From assembly GCA_913058395.1 (NCBI GenBank), contig CAJXQI010000023.1:1-64000 (forward strand): a DNA stretch of 64,000 nucleotides. The letters are read 5' to 3'. Position 1 is the stretch's first letter. Each line of letters starts with the position of its first letter. Positions 1 to 9,164 of this stretch are shown one piece after another. A model generated the notes under the pieces. The model searched no databases. It saw nothing but the letters and a program-made list of their open reading frames with translations, and was not told the origin of the DNA. Position numbers and translations under genes: made by a program. This stretch comes from an uncultured Colwellia sp. (GTDB lineage: Bacteria > Pseudomonadota > Gammaproteobacteria > Enterobacterales > Alteromonadaceae).

Positions 1-55
1 GAGCACCGCCCTTACAAGGCGGGGGTCACTGGTTCAAGCCCAGTATCGTCCACCA
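1..55 (+). tRNA. tRNA-Val (anticodon UAC), 3' part
   Basis: The window opens inside a tRNA gene. A 5-bp anticodon stem (CCGCC/GGCGG) encloses the loop CTTACAA with anticodon TAC at 13-15. A T-arm with the GGTTCAAGCC-type loop follows, then the acceptor 3' strand ATCGTCC, discriminator A and an encoded CCA at 53-55. The D-arm and 5' acceptor strand lie upstream of the window. TAC reads GUA-type valine codons. Bacterial tRNA-Val(UAC) genes often come in tandem arrays, so more copies may lie upstream. Confidence 0.93.
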
Positions 56-504
56 TCATTATTTCTCTATTAATATTTCAAAAAATCTACTTATTTTCTC
101 AAATATATACTCGTAGGTAAATTAACTCTATTTCCGCTGCTAAATTTTCAGTTAAAAATAACTATTATTCATTAACAATTATGCGCTATTCGTCTCTGCC
201 CTCCTTTAGCAACCCTTTAGCTTCAAACTATTTGCACCTTCGGCTTTCTAAGCCTAAGCAAGTCTCGAATTAAAGTTCATACCCATCACTAAAATCAATA
301 ACCTAACAAAGCACCAGAACAATTATCCCGTTATTAATGCCTGCAAAATTTTGCTAAACAGCTCCTACTCACGTTTTCACAATTAAAATCGCGAAGTTTG
401 CCGTTCAAGTGACTTTGGTGACTGTCTATGTGCTGATGAAAATTGCAGCTTTCAACCGAGGTAAGTAAGCCTGAAATTGTATTAGTAGCTGAAATTTAGG
501 CAAT
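56..504. other. intergenic, no gene seen
   Basis: About 450 bases of AT-rich sequence between the tRNA and the terminator of the next gene. Short open frames exist on both strands but none has a start with a ribosome binding site or a recognisable product. No clear terminator hairpin follows the tRNA. Confidence 0.6.
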
Positions 505-530
505 AAAAAAGCGGACAACAGTCCGCTTTC
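505..530 (-). terminator. Rho-independent terminator of the DUF3718 gene
   Basis: A 9-bp perfect stem (508-516 with 521-529, sequence AAAGCGGAC) with an AACA loop. On the minus strand it is followed by a run of six T. It lies 20 bases past the stop codon of the DUF3718 gene. Confidence 0.85.
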
Positions 531-549
531 ATTTGAATGATACTAGAGA

Positions 550-894
550 TTAGCCATTAATACGTTTTTGCGCTACCACAGTTAATTCTGCTGAATTAAT
601 TGTTGCTAAAATACCTTCAACTTTTGCTTTAGGTAATTTACCTAACATTAATGTACCGGTTTTAATCGAGTTATTTTTACCAGCAAAAGCAACTAAGTTT
701 TGACCATTGCACTGAATGCCGTCAAACACATTACGAATTTTTAATTTATTAGTCTTTAAAAATGAACGGAAGCGAGATTTATCATCAATTGAAACATACT
801 CACATAGTTTTGTAGCAACATTAGTCGCTTGCGCATTTTGCGAGTAAGTTGTTGCTAGGAATATGAATGTGATTGCTAATAAAATGTTTTTCAT
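550..894 (-). CDS. DUF3718 family secreted protein
   Basis: A 114-residue protein with a clear signal peptide (about residues 1-23, hydrophobic core LLAITFIFLATT, cleavage near AQA). The mature part carries LCEYVSIDDKSRFRSFL, an IRNVFDGIQCNGQNL block and two cysteines, matching my recollection of DUF3718, a small exported family of Alteromonadales with unknown function. The two cysteines may form a disulfide in the periplasm; this is inference. The gene stands alone, with a strong terminator behind it and a strong rRNA-like promoter about 145 bases upstream of its start codon, which suggests growth-rate-linked expression. Confidence 0.75.
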   Translation of the reverse strand: MKNILLAITFIFLATTYSQNAQATNVATKLCEYVSIDDKSRFRSFLKTNKLKIRNVFDGIQCNGQNLVAFAGKNNSIKTGTLMLGKLPKAKVEGILATINSAELTVVAQKRING

Positions 895-1040
895 GAGAAG
901 TGCCTTAATATCAATAAAAATAAAACTAGTGAAACGAACTATCGATACTAAATCGCATTGGAAACCCCGCTGCCATAGGTAATCCCCTTAGACCGGTTGT
1001 TTTGCGTAATACTCTTTCAAATATCTTGCCGTTTCTGCTG

Positions 1041-1075
1041 GAGGCGCATTATACAGAGACGAAATTGTTACACAA
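1041..1075 (-). promoter_or_regulatory. strong sigma-70 promoter of rRNA P1 type
   Basis: On the minus strand a -35 hexamer TTGTGT (1070-1075) and a perfect -10 TATAAT (1048-1053) are 16 bases apart. The -10 is followed by GCGCC, the GC-rich discriminator typical of rRNA and tRNA promoters that respond to ppGpp/DksA. The sequence upstream of -35 is A/T-rich, like an UP element. Transcription would run leftward into the DUF3718 gene with a leader of roughly 145 bases. Hexamers and spacing are seen; stringent control is inferred. Confidence 0.7.
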
Positions 1076-1244
1076 GGTTAAAATTTGTTATCCAAAATAT
1101 TTCTGCAAAAATTTGTATATTAAGTACCTCTACTAGCAGAAAATTTCAGCAAAGTTTTACTGACACGATAATCACAAGAACACACGACATCATTAGCTGA
1201 CTCGGTTATAATCACTTTTTAATTTTCAGCTTTAAAGGTTTGCT

Positions 1245-1634
1245 ATGTCAGCTGACATCCCTCTTATCGATATTTCCGTACAACCTATTGAATTGTGTAA
1301 ATTGTTAAAAATAGCCAATATGGTCGGTGGTGGTGGCGAAGCTAAAATTGTTATCAGCGAAGGCTATGTGCTGGTCAATAACGAAGTTGAATTTCAAAAG
1401 CGTAAAAAAGTTTACCAAGACGACATTATTGAATTTAATGGCGAAATTGTGCAAGTTAATGTAGTTAAAAGCCAAAAAAAATCATCTGAAGCAAGTTCAA
1501 TGACGAAGCAAGCACAGGGTAATAAACCAAAATCCAAAACAAAGAAAAAGCAACCTGCTGCTTTTCAAAATGTGCCAAATGAAATGGTACAAGTTGAGCA
1601 ACCACGCTCAAAGCGCAAGCCAATCTCTTTTTAA
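1245..1634 (+). CDS. S4-domain RNA-binding protein (YbcJ-like)
   Basis: A 129-residue protein. Residues about 10-75 form an S4 RNA-binding fold of the YbcJ type: LCKLLKIANMVGGGGEAK, then the VLVNNEVEFQKRKKV turn and a last strand. E. coli YbcJ is only about 70 residues; this protein adds a lysine- and arginine-rich, low-complexity tail (about residues 80-129) that probably increases RNA affinity. The likely role is RNA or ribosome binding in the cytoplasm; the substrate is unknown. Its stop codon overlaps the stop of the convergent EamA gene by three bases, and no terminator lies between them. Confidence 0.85.
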   Translation: MSADIPLIDISVQPIELCKLLKIANMVGGGGEAKIVISEGYVLVNNEVEFQKRKKVYQDDIIEFNGEIVQVNVVKSQKKSSEASSMTKQAQGNKPKSKTKKKQPAAFQNVPNEMVQVEQPRSKRKPISF

Positions 1635-2482
1635 CTTTGGTTTACACGCATTTTTAGGTTTGCAATTAAAGCGCCTGCAACAATTAATGCCATGGCAATA
1701 AATAATTGTTTAGTAAACATTTGCTCACTAAAGCTTATCAGTACTAACGTCGACAATAGCGGTGTAAAATACGACATTGTCGCAATAACTCTCGGGTCGC
1801 CTCTTTTAAGTGCTACATCCCAACAATAAAAAGAAAGTCCTAAAGGGCCTACACCTAACATAACAATCAAGCCCAAATCACGTAATGTCACATTTGGCGT
1901 TGTTTCTAATGCAAAATGTGACATTGCAGCTAAGCCACCTGAAAGTAAACAAAACAGTCCTACCGTCGCTGAACCAAACGGAGTGTGGCTTTGATTTAGC
2001 TTCTTTGAAAGTAATGAATAACACGCCCAAGTAATTGCCGCAATTATTGCCAGGCTATAACCGAGTACGTCATCGCTAGAAATAGTGACACCATTTGCAG
2101 CAACGATTAGCCCAGCACCGGCCAGTGAAATTAAGGTTCCAATAACTTGTCGTTTACTTAAGCTTATGTCTTTAAAAAACAGTGGCGTAAATAACAAAAT
2201 AAATAACGGCCACAAATAGTTAAGTAAATTAGCTGTAACAGGTGGCGCTAGACGAAGTGCCATGAACAATAAGAAGTGATAACCAAAAACACCGCAGACT
2301 CCAACCAATAATAGTTGTGGATTTACCTGCCATTTTTTATATTGCGGTAACGATAAGCTTCCGCCAATTAATAGCGTTGCAGCTAATAAAAGAAACGGCG
2401 GAATATGATTAAGCTTGGCAACAAGCAGCGCTAAACTGCTCCATAGGAAAATAGTAATAAAGGTTAATAATATATAATGCAT
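1631..2482 (-). CDS. EamA/DMT family inner-membrane transporter
   Basis: A 283-residue protein made of about ten hydrophobic segments in two tandem EamA repeats (roughly residues 1-135 and 140-280), the usual size and layout of drug/metabolite transporters such as RhaT or YedA relatives. The substrate cannot be predicted; many family members export amino acids or metabolites. It follows the GNAT gene by 27 bases on the same strand, so the two probably share a transcript. Its 3' end overlaps the convergent S4-domain gene. Confidence 0.88.
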   Translation of the reverse strand: MHYILLTFITIFLWSSLALLVAKLNHIPPFLLLAATLLIGGSLSLPQYKKWQVNPQLLLVGVCGVFGYHFLLFMALRLAPPVTANLLNYLWPLFILLFTPLFFKDISLSKRQVIGTLISLAGAGLIVAANGVTISSDDVLGYSLAIIAAITWACYSLLSKKLNQSHTPFGSATVGLFCLLSGGLAAMSHFALETTPNVTLRDLGLIVMLGVGPLGLSFYCWDVALKRGDPRVIATMSYFTPLLSTLVLISFSEQMFTKQLFIAMALIVAGALIANLKMRVNQS

Positions 2483-2509
2483 TATTTTAAAATAACTATG
2501 TTGTGGTGA

Positions 2510-2992
2510 TTATAATTTTTTCTGCCAAAATACCGCCTGGCCCATTTTAGGGTCAAGTTCATAACTGCCAAAGCCAACTTTTTCATAGGCCTTTTTGGCA
2601 ATTACATTACCTTCTAACACTTCTAAAGTAAGCTTACAGCAGCCTTTATCAATTGCGATGGCTTCAACATAATCAAATAAGTATTGAGTTAACCCTTGCC
2701 CTCGATTCGCTTCAAGTACCACAATATCATGGAAATTGATCAGCGGTTTTGCGCTAAAAGTAGAAAAACCTTCAACACAGTTTGCCAATGCAGCAACTTT
2801 ACCATCAACATAGCAAAGTACGATAAATACATTAGTTTGCTGTCGTAACTTGGCGATTAAATTATTTTGTACAAAGTCAGATAACGCTTCACCACCGCCC
2901 ATAGGATCAAGCGCATATGCTGACAAACACGTCATCACATCTTGTGCTTGTTGTTGATCATGATAATTCGCTGTTATTACCGATATTGCCAT
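2510..2992 (-). CDS. GNAT family N-acetyltransferase
   Basis: A 160-residue single-domain acetyltransferase. The acetyl-CoA site is seen as VVLEANRGQGLTQYLFDYV (motif A, about residues 93-111, an R-G-Q-G-L pyrophosphate loop). A following LTLEVLEGNVIAKKAYEKVGF segment is the usual motif B in which an Asn and Tyr flank the thiol of CoA. The acceptor substrate is unknown. It is the first gene of a probable two-gene unit with the EamA transporter; acetylation before or instead of export is possible but unproven. Confidence 0.88.
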   Translation of the reverse strand: MAISVITANYHDQQQAQDVMTCLSAYALDPMGGGEALSDFVQNNLIAKLRQQTNVFIVLCYVDGKVAALANCVEGFSTFSAKPLINFHDIVVLEANRGQGLTQYLFDYVEAIAIDKGCCKLTLEVLEGNVIAKKAYEKVGFGSYELDPKMGQAVFWQKKL

Positions 2993-3199
2993 TTTGGTTA
3001 TCCTTTTGTTTATCAGAAAACTAGTTCACTAAGAAAGCCATAGGTTACTACCAATTGACTATACTCGACACAAGATTTATTTACAGGGTAAGTGCTTAAA
3101 AGTTATCTTAATATTGAATGTTACAAGAATTATTCCTGCACTCTATCTTCCATGATAGGATTGCCGATTATACAACTGAATTAATTGCCCGAGTGATCA

Positions 3200-4282
3200 A
3201 TGTCTAAAATACTACCTTTGAGCTTATTAGCATTGTGCTATATCCTTCCTTTGGCTACCGCAACTGTATTTGCCAATACCGATAAACATGGTGAATTACC
3301 TAAAGCCGTAAGTAATAACGCCGTTGCACAAGTAAAAGCTAACAACCAAGATTATATTATTTCATTTTCAGGTTTGGCCAGCGGCAAAAGCTTTGAAGAC
3401 GTTCATAATTACACCTATGTTTATGATGTTAAGCTGCAAACATGGCAAGTAAAGTCACAAGTACCTATTGCTAAAGCAATTAATGGCTTAACCGGACGAC
3501 TTGCGAGTGTTGCTACAGCAATCAATGACACCGCTTATGTATTTGGCGGTTATACCGTAGCAGAAGATCATAGTGAAGTATCAGTGCCTGATGTATATGC
3601 CTACCATGTAATGACTGACCAATATCAGCAATTAGCTGCGATGCCAGTGCCAGTTGATGACAGTGTTGCTCTGGCGTACAAAAATCGTTATATCTACTTA
3701 GTTAGCGGCTGGCACAATGACGGCAACGTGAATTTAGTGCAGTTGTTTGATACACAAACGAATCAATGGCAGCAGGCATCACCATTTCCTGGAAAACCTG
3801 TATTTGGTCATGCTGGTGGTATTGTTGAAAACACCTTAGTGATTTGTGACGGCGTTCGAGTTGATGTTCACCTTACTAAACGTCGCAGTTATGCCGCAGA
3901 AAACGCCTGTTATCGTGGCGAAATAAATCCCAAAAAGCCTAGTAGTATTTCATGGCATCAGGTTAAGCACCCTACGGGCACCTCACGTTATCGTATGGCA
4001 GCTAAAGGCGTAATAAATCCGGTAACAAACTCAAAAGAAATAGTTTTTGTTGGCGGCAGTGATAACCCGTATAACTACAATGGTACCGGTTATAACGGCG
4101 AGCCATCTACGCCGAGCAATGAAATTTGGCGATACAATATTGCCACAGCAAAATGGCAAATAACTTATAGCAACATAGCAACGATGGATCATCGTGGCCT
4201 GCTGGAGCTTAATGGTAAATTGCTCACCGTTGGCGGTATGGGTAAAAACCAAAAAGTACTTAAAAGCATTAATACCTACTAG
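3200..4282 (+). CDS. exported Kelch-repeat beta-propeller protein
   Basis: A 360-residue protein with an N-terminal signal peptide (core LPLSLLALCYILPLATA, cleavage near VFA). It then shows repeated Kelch blades: AYVFGGY near residue 115, IYLVSGWHND near 170 with a tryptophan and QTNQW pattern, IVFVGGSDN near 285 with EIWRYNIATAKW, and a final LLTVGGMGK. This pattern matches the Kelch/galactose-oxidase propeller fold, also used by NanM-type sialic acid mutarotases. No oxidase copper ligands are evident. The likely place is the periplasm or outer surface; the ligand is unknown. It is flanked by long gaps and appears monocistronic. Confidence 0.8.
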   Translation: MSKILPLSLLALCYILPLATATVFANTDKHGELPKAVSNNAVAQVKANNQDYIISFSGLASGKSFEDVHNYTYVYDVKLQTWQVKSQVPIAKAINGLTGRLASVATAINDTAYVFGGYTVAEDHSEVSVPDVYAYHVMTDQYQQLAAMPVPVDDSVALAYKNRYIYLVSGWHNDGNVNLVQLFDTQTNQWQQASPFPGKPVFGHAGGIVENTLVICDGVRVDVHLTKRRSYAAENACYRGEINPKKPSSISWHQVKHPTGTSRYRMAAKGVINPVTNSKEIVFVGGSDNPYNYNGTGYNGEPSTPSNEIWRYNIATAKWQITYSNIATMDHRGLLELNGKLLTVGGMGKNQKVLKSINTY

Positions 4283-4401
4283 ATGTTTACCACGCTTTTG
4301 TTAACCTCTATTTAGGCGATAAAAGTTACTGATTAAGTGACTTCCTCCCTAAAGAAAAAATTATTTAGCTAAGTTTTTATCAAATGGGCAATTAAAACCT
4401 T

Positions 4402-4428
4402 TTTTGCGTGAAATTGCCCTGTTAGAAT
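4402..4428 (+). promoter_or_regulatory. possible proS promoter
   Basis: A TAGAAT -10-like hexamer (4423-4428) lies 45 bases upstream of the proS start, followed by ACGCC. A 17-base spacer leads back to a T-rich stretch that is only a weak -35 match. Confidence 0.35.
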
Positions 4429-4472
4429 ACGCCTCATATTTATTACTCGCTTACTAATGGAATTTATTCTCA

Positions 4473-6185
4473 ATGCGTACAAGCCAATATTTACTTTCAA
4501 CGTTGAAAGAAACCCCTGCTAGTGCTGAAGTTATCAGTCATCAATTAATGTTACGTGCTGGTTTAGTGCGTAATGTCGCTTCAGGAATGTATACGTGGCT
4601 ACCGACAGGTTTAAAAGTGTTACGTAAAGTTGAAAACATTGTGCGTGAAGAAATGGAACGTGCTGGCTCATTAGAAGTATTAATGCCAATGGTGCAACCT
4701 GCTGACCTTTGGGAAGAATCAGGTCGCTGGGAAGACTACGGCCCTGAATTATTACGTTTAAAAGATCGTCACAATCGCTCATTCGTATTAGGCCCTACGC
4801 ACGAAGAAGTTATCACTAAACTTGTTAGCAATGAAATTAGCAGTTACAAGCAACTGCCATTGAACATGTTTCAAATTCAAACAAAATTCCGTGATGAAAT
4901 TCGCCCTCGTTTCGGCGTAATGCGTGGTCGTGAATTCTTAATGAAAGATGCTTATTCTTTCCATTTAGGTGCTGATTGCCTAGATAAAACTTATCAAGCG
5001 ATGTTCGATGCTTATTGTCGTATTTTCGATCGTTTAGGTTTAGATTACCGCCCTGTTATCGCTGATACTGGCTCAATTGGTGGTGATGCGTCACATGAAT
5101 TTCATGTTTTAGCTGATTCAGGTGAAGATGATATCGCCTTTAGTGATGTTAGTGACTTTGCCGCGAACGTTGAAAAAGCTGAAGCGCTAGCTCCTAAAGG
5201 AACGCGTCCAGAAGCAACTCAAACATTAGCAGAAGTATCAACGCCAAACGTTCGCACGATTGACGACGTAGCTGCATTCTTTAAAGTTGATGCGGCAAAT
5301 ACGGTTAAAACGTTATTGGTTATGGGTGTTGCAAGCGCAGATAATGAAGCACCAGTTGTTGCCTTAGTTGTTCGTGGCGATCATCAATTAAACGAAATTA
5401 AAGTTGAAAACTTAGCGCAGGTTGCTACGCCATTAACTTTTGCGACTGATGAACAGATATTAGCAACGGTTAATTGTAATGCTGGCTCTATAGGCCCTGT
5501 CGGCTTAAATATTGATGTTATTGTTGACCGCAGTGCTGCGCATTTAGCTGACTTTATTTGTGGCGCAAACAAAAACGATGTGCACTTTAGCGGCGTAAAC
5601 TGGGATCGTGACGCAACAAACTATAGCGTTGAAGATATCCGTAACGTGGTTGAAGGCGACCCTAGTCCATGCGGCGAAGGTAACATAGTCATCAAACGTG
5701 GTATCGAAGTTGGTCATATTTTCCAATTAGGTGAAAAATATGCCCAAGCAATGAAATGTGGCGTATTAACCGAAGCAGGTAAAAACCAGACGTTAACTAT
5801 GGGTTGTTACGGTATTGGTGTATCTCGTATTGTTGCTGCAGCCATTGAACAAAACCACGATAAATACGGCATAAAATGGCCTGAAGCTATCGCACCATAC
5901 CAAGTAGCAGTTGTGCCAATGAACATGGCTAAATCTGCCCGTGTTAAAGAAACGGCTGAAACGCTATATGAACAGTTACAAGCTGCCGGCATCGAAGTTA
6001 TTTTTGATGATCGCAAAGAGCGTCCTGGTGTTATGTTTGCTGACCATGAATTAATGGGTACACCATTATTATTAGTCATTGGTGAGCGCAATTTAGATAA
6101 CCAAGAAATTGAAGTGAAGAACCGTATTACTGGTGAAAAGTCACTTCTAGCTATCAGCGATGTTATGTCACTTTTTAATAGCTAA
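4473..6185 (+). CDS. proS: prolyl-tRNA synthetase
   Basis: A 570-residue class II aminoacyl-tRNA synthetase that charges tRNA-Pro. It begins [15 protein letters not shown] like E. coli ProS. The catalytic core shows motif 2 ([26 protein letters not shown] region, residues about 139-165) and motif 3 ([15 protein letters not shown], near 445). Between them, around residues 220-400, lies the YbaK-like insertion domain that edits mischarged Ala-tRNA-Pro. The C-terminal anticodon-binding domain covers about 470-570. The length matches the bacterial long (prokaryote-like) ProS. It stands alone and ends at a strong bidirectional terminator. Confidence 0.98.
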   Translation: MRTSQYLLSTLKETPASAEVISHQLMLRAGLVRNVASGMYTWLPTGLKVLRKVENIVREEMERAGSLEVLMPMVQPADLWEESGRWEDYGPELLRLKDRHNRSFVLGPTHEEVITKLVSNEISSYKQLPLNMFQIQTKFRDEIRPRFGVMRGREFLMKDAYSFHLGADCLDKTYQAMFDAYCRIFDRLGLDYRPVIADTGSIGGDASHEFHVLADSGEDDIAFSDVSDFAANVEKAEALAPKGTRPEATQTLAEVSTPNVRTIDDVAAFFKVDAANTVKTLLVMGVASADNEAPVVALVVRGDHQLNEIKVENLAQVATPLTFATDEQILATVNCNAGSIGPVGLNIDVIVDRSAAHLADFICGANKNDVHFSGVNWDRDATNYSVEDIRNVVEGDPSPCGEGNIVIKRGIEVGHIFQLGEKYAQAMKCGVLTEAGKNQTLTMGCYGIGVSRIVAAAIEQNHDKYGIKWPEAIAPYQVAVVPMNMAKSARVKETAETLYEQLQAAGIEVIFDDRKERPGVMFADHELMGTPLLLVIGERNLDNQEIEVKNRITGEKSLLAISDVMSLFNS

Positions 6186-6245
6186 CATTAAGCACTAAAA
6201 CTTAGCACTAATCTTTAACTATTAGTTTTAAGTTTACGAAAACGT

Positions 6246-6280
6246 AAAACGGCCATGTATTCAATTACACGGCCGTTTTT
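6246..6280 (+). terminator. bidirectional Rho-independent terminator (proS / LRAT-like gene)
   Basis: AAAACGGCC (6246-6254) pairs with GGCCGTTTT (6271-6279), and inner TGTA/TACA pairs extend the stem. T-runs on both strands allow it to serve proS on the plus strand and the convergent LRAT-like gene on the minus strand. Confidence 0.88.
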
Positions 6281-6306
6281 CTATTCTAATAAGCACATTA
6301 AAGAAA

Positions 6307-6897
6307 TCAACAATCACACAGGTCCCAATAAATAACGCGATCGAATAATTGCGCGATATTGACCGATAACGACTTAAAGGTTGTTATTGCCTCAGCATTC
6401 GGTTGGAAGCATTGCCAAATAAACTGATGGCAGTTATTGTCAAACAGATGATAGTCTCGCTGTTGATAAATTTGTTCGATAGCATTTTGTGCCGCTAACT
6501 CACTACTTAACGGCTTACCTAACGAGTCGCAAACAATAAAAATACCTTTGCCTGATCGGTCATCAGTAAAACGATGTGGCGAAACAGGCTTGACTAAGCC
6601 ATTACCGTCTAGCTCAATAATAGTATTATCACCAACCCAAATACCGGTGTGATCTAATACGCCGCCAATACCACAACAAACAATTGAGCCAATTTCAGGC
6701 AACACTTTTTGCTCCGTATCAAAAATATCAGTTGGATAAGTGGCAATAGGACTATCATGACGATCGAGTTCAACCAATGTTTGCACACGAAAGCTGTTCG
6801 CACGTTTTCGTTGTTGAGACTTTCTATCATCAGCTAAACCTTTAACAGCCAAAGCTGACACAGCTGCTGCACCAATCCACAATAACGGTAAAGGCAT
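6307..6897 (-). CDS. LRAT/permuted NlpC-P60-like papain-fold protein
   Basis: A 196-residue protein with a short N-terminal hydrophobic stretch (LPLLWIGAAAVSALAV), probably a membrane anchor. The core has GSIVCCGIGGVLDHTGIWVGDNTIIEL (about residues 70-97), where His of DHTGIWVG would be the catalytic base. A later YHLFDNNCHQF (about 148-158) supplies the NC motif Cys. This H-then-C order is the circular permutation seen in LRAT-like and DUF862-type papain-fold proteins. Such enzymes act as acyltransferases, deamidases or amidases; the substrate here is unknown. It is monocistronic with a good AAGGAGA ribosome site just upstream of its start. Confidence 0.68.
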   Translation of the reverse strand: MPLPLLWIGAAAVSALAVKGLADDRKSQQRKRANSFRVQTLVELDRHDSPIATYPTDIFDTEQKVLPEIGSIVCCGIGGVLDHTGIWVGDNTIIELDGNGLVKPVSPHRFTDDRSGKGIFIVCDSLGKPLSSELAAQNAIEQIYQQRDYHLFDNNCHQFIWQCFQPNAEAITTFKSLSVNIAQLFDRVIYWDLCDC

Positions 6898-7188
6898 AAG
6901 TTCTCCTTAAATCAGGCTTATAATTAGCGTTAACTATTGTCGAAGCGACACTAAAACTATCATTAAAAATGTTACTAATAACAAGATGGTGTAAAAATAG
7001 TCAATTTACTATAAAAAATTTGCAAGTAACTGTTTCAAAGTTATGAAATATTAGCAACAATGGCTTAAGTTGATTTTCCTGTTGCTTAACTAAATTTAGT
7101 TGAGCCAAAGCCAAATAGAACCACAACTTACTCTGCGCAGAGCTAAAACTTTCCGTTTCCTTTAATTAAGTAATAAAAGAATGCCATT
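6898..7188. other. divergent intergenic between the LRAT-like gene and alaA
   Basis: About 290 AT-rich bases that must hold the promoters for both divergent genes. I see no strong hexamer pair, no clear operator and no further open frame. Confidence 0.5.
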
Positions 7189-8403
7189 ATGAAAAATATC
7201 AAAAAGTCTTCAAAGCTAAAAAATGTCTGTTACGAAATTCGTGGCCAAGTCGCCGCAGAAGCCAAACGTTTAGAAGATGAAGGCCATAAAATTCTTAAGC
7301 TTAATATAGGTAACCCTGCTCCATTTGGCTTTGAAGCTCCTGATGATATTCTCAAAGACGTTATTCATAACTTACCTACAGCTCAGGGCTATTGCGAATC
7401 AAAAGGTATTTATCCTGCTCGTGTTGCCGTTATGCAGTATTTTCAGCAACAAGGAATTTTAGACATTAGTGTTGATGATATTTTTATCGGTAACGGGGTA
7501 AGCGAACTGATTGTTATGGCCATGCAAGGCTTACTAAATAATGACGATGAAGTGTTAATTCCAGCACCTGACTACCCACTTTGGACAGCTGCTGTAGCGC
7601 TTTCTGGTGGCAATCCAGTGCACTATGCTTGTGATGAAGAAAATCAATGGTTTCCAGATTTAAAAGACATGGAAAGCAAAATCACACCAAAAACAAAAGC
7701 GATTGTCTTAATTAATCCGAATAACCCAACGGGTGCAGTATACAGTGAAGAAATTTTACAAGGTATTATCGAACTTGCTCGTAAGCATAGTTTAATCATC
7801 TTTAGTGATGAAATTTACGATAAAATTCTTTATGACCAAACACAACATATTCCGACAGCACGACTAGCTAATGATGTATTGATTATCACCATGGGCGGCC
7901 TATCGAAGAATTACCGTATTGCTGGTTTTCGCGCTGGCTGGATGGTAATAACGGGGCCAAAACTTCATGCTGAAGATTATTTAGAAGGCTTAAATATACT
8001 CTCTTCTATGCGCTTATGCGCCAATGTGCCTTGTCAGCATGCTATTCAAACGGCATTAGGCGGTTATCAAAGTATTAACGAGCTAATTCATGAAGACGGC
8101 CGCTTGTTAAAACAACGAAATTTGGCCCACGAAATGATTAACAACATTGACGGCTTATCTTGTAACCCAGCGATGGGCGCTTTATATCTGTTTGTCAAAG
8201 TTGATCAGAAAAAATTCAACATTACCGACGATGAAAAAATGGTTTTAGACTTATTAAAACAAGAAAAAATTCTATTGGTTCATGGCCGAGCTTTTAATAT
8301 TGAGCAAAAAAACTACTTTCGCTTAGTTTTCCTTCCTCATGTTGATGAATTAAAACCAGCGATGGAAAAACTAGCAAACTTTTTCGCTAGCTATCGCCAA
8401 TAG
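7189..8403 (+). CDS. alaA: alanine aminotransferase AlaA
   Basis: A 404-residue class I/II PLP aminotransferase, closely matching E. coli AlaA (YfbQ) along its length, for example SSKLKNVCYEIRG at the N-terminus, NPNNPTGAVYS near 177 and MRLCANVPCQHAIQTALGGY near 275. The PLP-binding lysine is K240 in GGLSKNYRIAGFR (E. coli has SKTYR). It makes alanine from pyruvate with glutamate as amino donor. The next gene is the yfbR homologue, 83 bases downstream; alaA and yfbR are also neighbours in E. coli, which supports both calls. Confidence 0.95.
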   Translation: MKNIKKSSKLKNVCYEIRGQVAAEAKRLEDEGHKILKLNIGNPAPFGFEAPDDILKDVIHNLPTAQGYCESKGIYPARVAVMQYFQQQGILDISVDDIFIGNGVSELIVMAMQGLLNNDDEVLIPAPDYPLWTAAVALSGGNPVHYACDEENQWFPDLKDMESKITPKTKAIVLINPNNPTGAVYSEEILQGIIELARKHSLIIFSDEIYDKILYDQTQHIPTARLANDVLIITMGGLSKNYRIAGFRAGWMVITGPKLHAEDYLEGLNILSSMRLCANVPCQHAIQTALGGYQSINELIHEDGRLLKQRNLAHEMINNIDGLSCNPAMGALYLFVKVDQKKFNITDDEKMVLDLLKQEKILLVHGRAFNIEQKNYFRLVFLPHVDELKPAMEKLANFFASYRQ

Positions 8404-8486
8404 CAATTATCATCAGCTTTTAATAACAGCAGTATTACGTTCCCATAAACATGTGGGGACGAATCAACAACTATAAGGCAGCCATT

Positions 8487-9092
8487 ATGCAAAGTACTTT
8501 TCTAGCTTGGATGTTTAGAATGCCACTTATCAAACGTTGGGCATTAATGTTTTGTGTGAAACCTGAGAATGTTGCAGAGCATTCTCATCAGGTTGCCATA
8601 GTTGCACATTTATTAGCGGTGATAAAAAACAAGAAATTTGGTGGCAGCATTAATGCCGACAAAGTTGCCACCGTAGCGCTTTATCACGAAGCCAGTGAAA
8701 CCCGTTTTGGCGATATTGTTAGCCCAACTAAATATGCTAATGCTGAAATTGCCCGTGAATTTAAAAAAATTGAATATTTGGCAGAAAAACAATGCTTGGC
8801 TTCATTGCCAGACGAGTTTCAAGAAATTTTTGCCGACATTATCGTGCAGGATCACGTTGAAGAACAATATAAGCAAATAGTTAAAGCTGCAGACATTTTA
8901 GTTGCCTACATCAAAGCACTTGATGAGTTAAATCATCAAAACCATGAATTTGATCACGTCAAAGAACGTTTAGAATTAAAGTTAACCGAGCTTAAGCAAA
9001 ATATGCCAGAAGTTGAGTATTTTATGGATATATTTTTACAAGCCTGTTCAGCAACGGTAGATAAACTCACTGCTGAACAAGCAAAAAAGTAA
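8487..9092 (+). CDS. yfbR: 5'-deoxynucleotidase YfbR-like HD-domain protein
   Basis: I take ATG 8487 as start because AAGG lies 8 bases before it and the product then begins MQSTFLAWMFRM like YfbR and has 201 residues, close to E. coli's 199. An in-frame ATG at 8451 would add 12 residues. YfbR dephosphorylates deoxynucleoside 5'-monophosphates. The metal-site pattern is kept (EHSHQVA at 31-37; GDIVSPTKY at 75-83; IVKAAD later), but the signature HD dyad is H67-E68 here (YHEASE). The carboxylate could still bind metal. It follows alaA as in E. coli, so the two are probably cotranscribed. Confidence 0.86.
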   Translation: MQSTFLAWMFRMPLIKRWALMFCVKPENVAEHSHQVAIVAHLLAVIKNKKFGGSINADKVATVALYHEASETRFGDIVSPTKYANAEIAREFKKIEYLAEKQCLASLPDEFQEIFADIIVQDHVEEQYKQIVKAADILVAYIKALDELNHQNHEFDHVKERLELKLTELKQNMPEVEYFMDIFLQACSATVDKLTAEQAKK

Positions 9093-9164
9093 CACCTAAG
9101 TAGTAACAAGCTAATTATAAAAGTTAACAAATTTCCCCATCAACTTAACATATCATTAAAGTTC

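Noticed and set aside
56-504. possible short plus-strand frame near 370-470
   Set aside because: It lacks a start codon after an in-frame stop and cannot be told from chance.
997-1200. open frame of 67 codons on the plus strand
   Set aside because: It lies over the rRNA-type promoter region of the opposite strand, has no ribosome site and Cys/Arg-rich, non-protein-like sequence.
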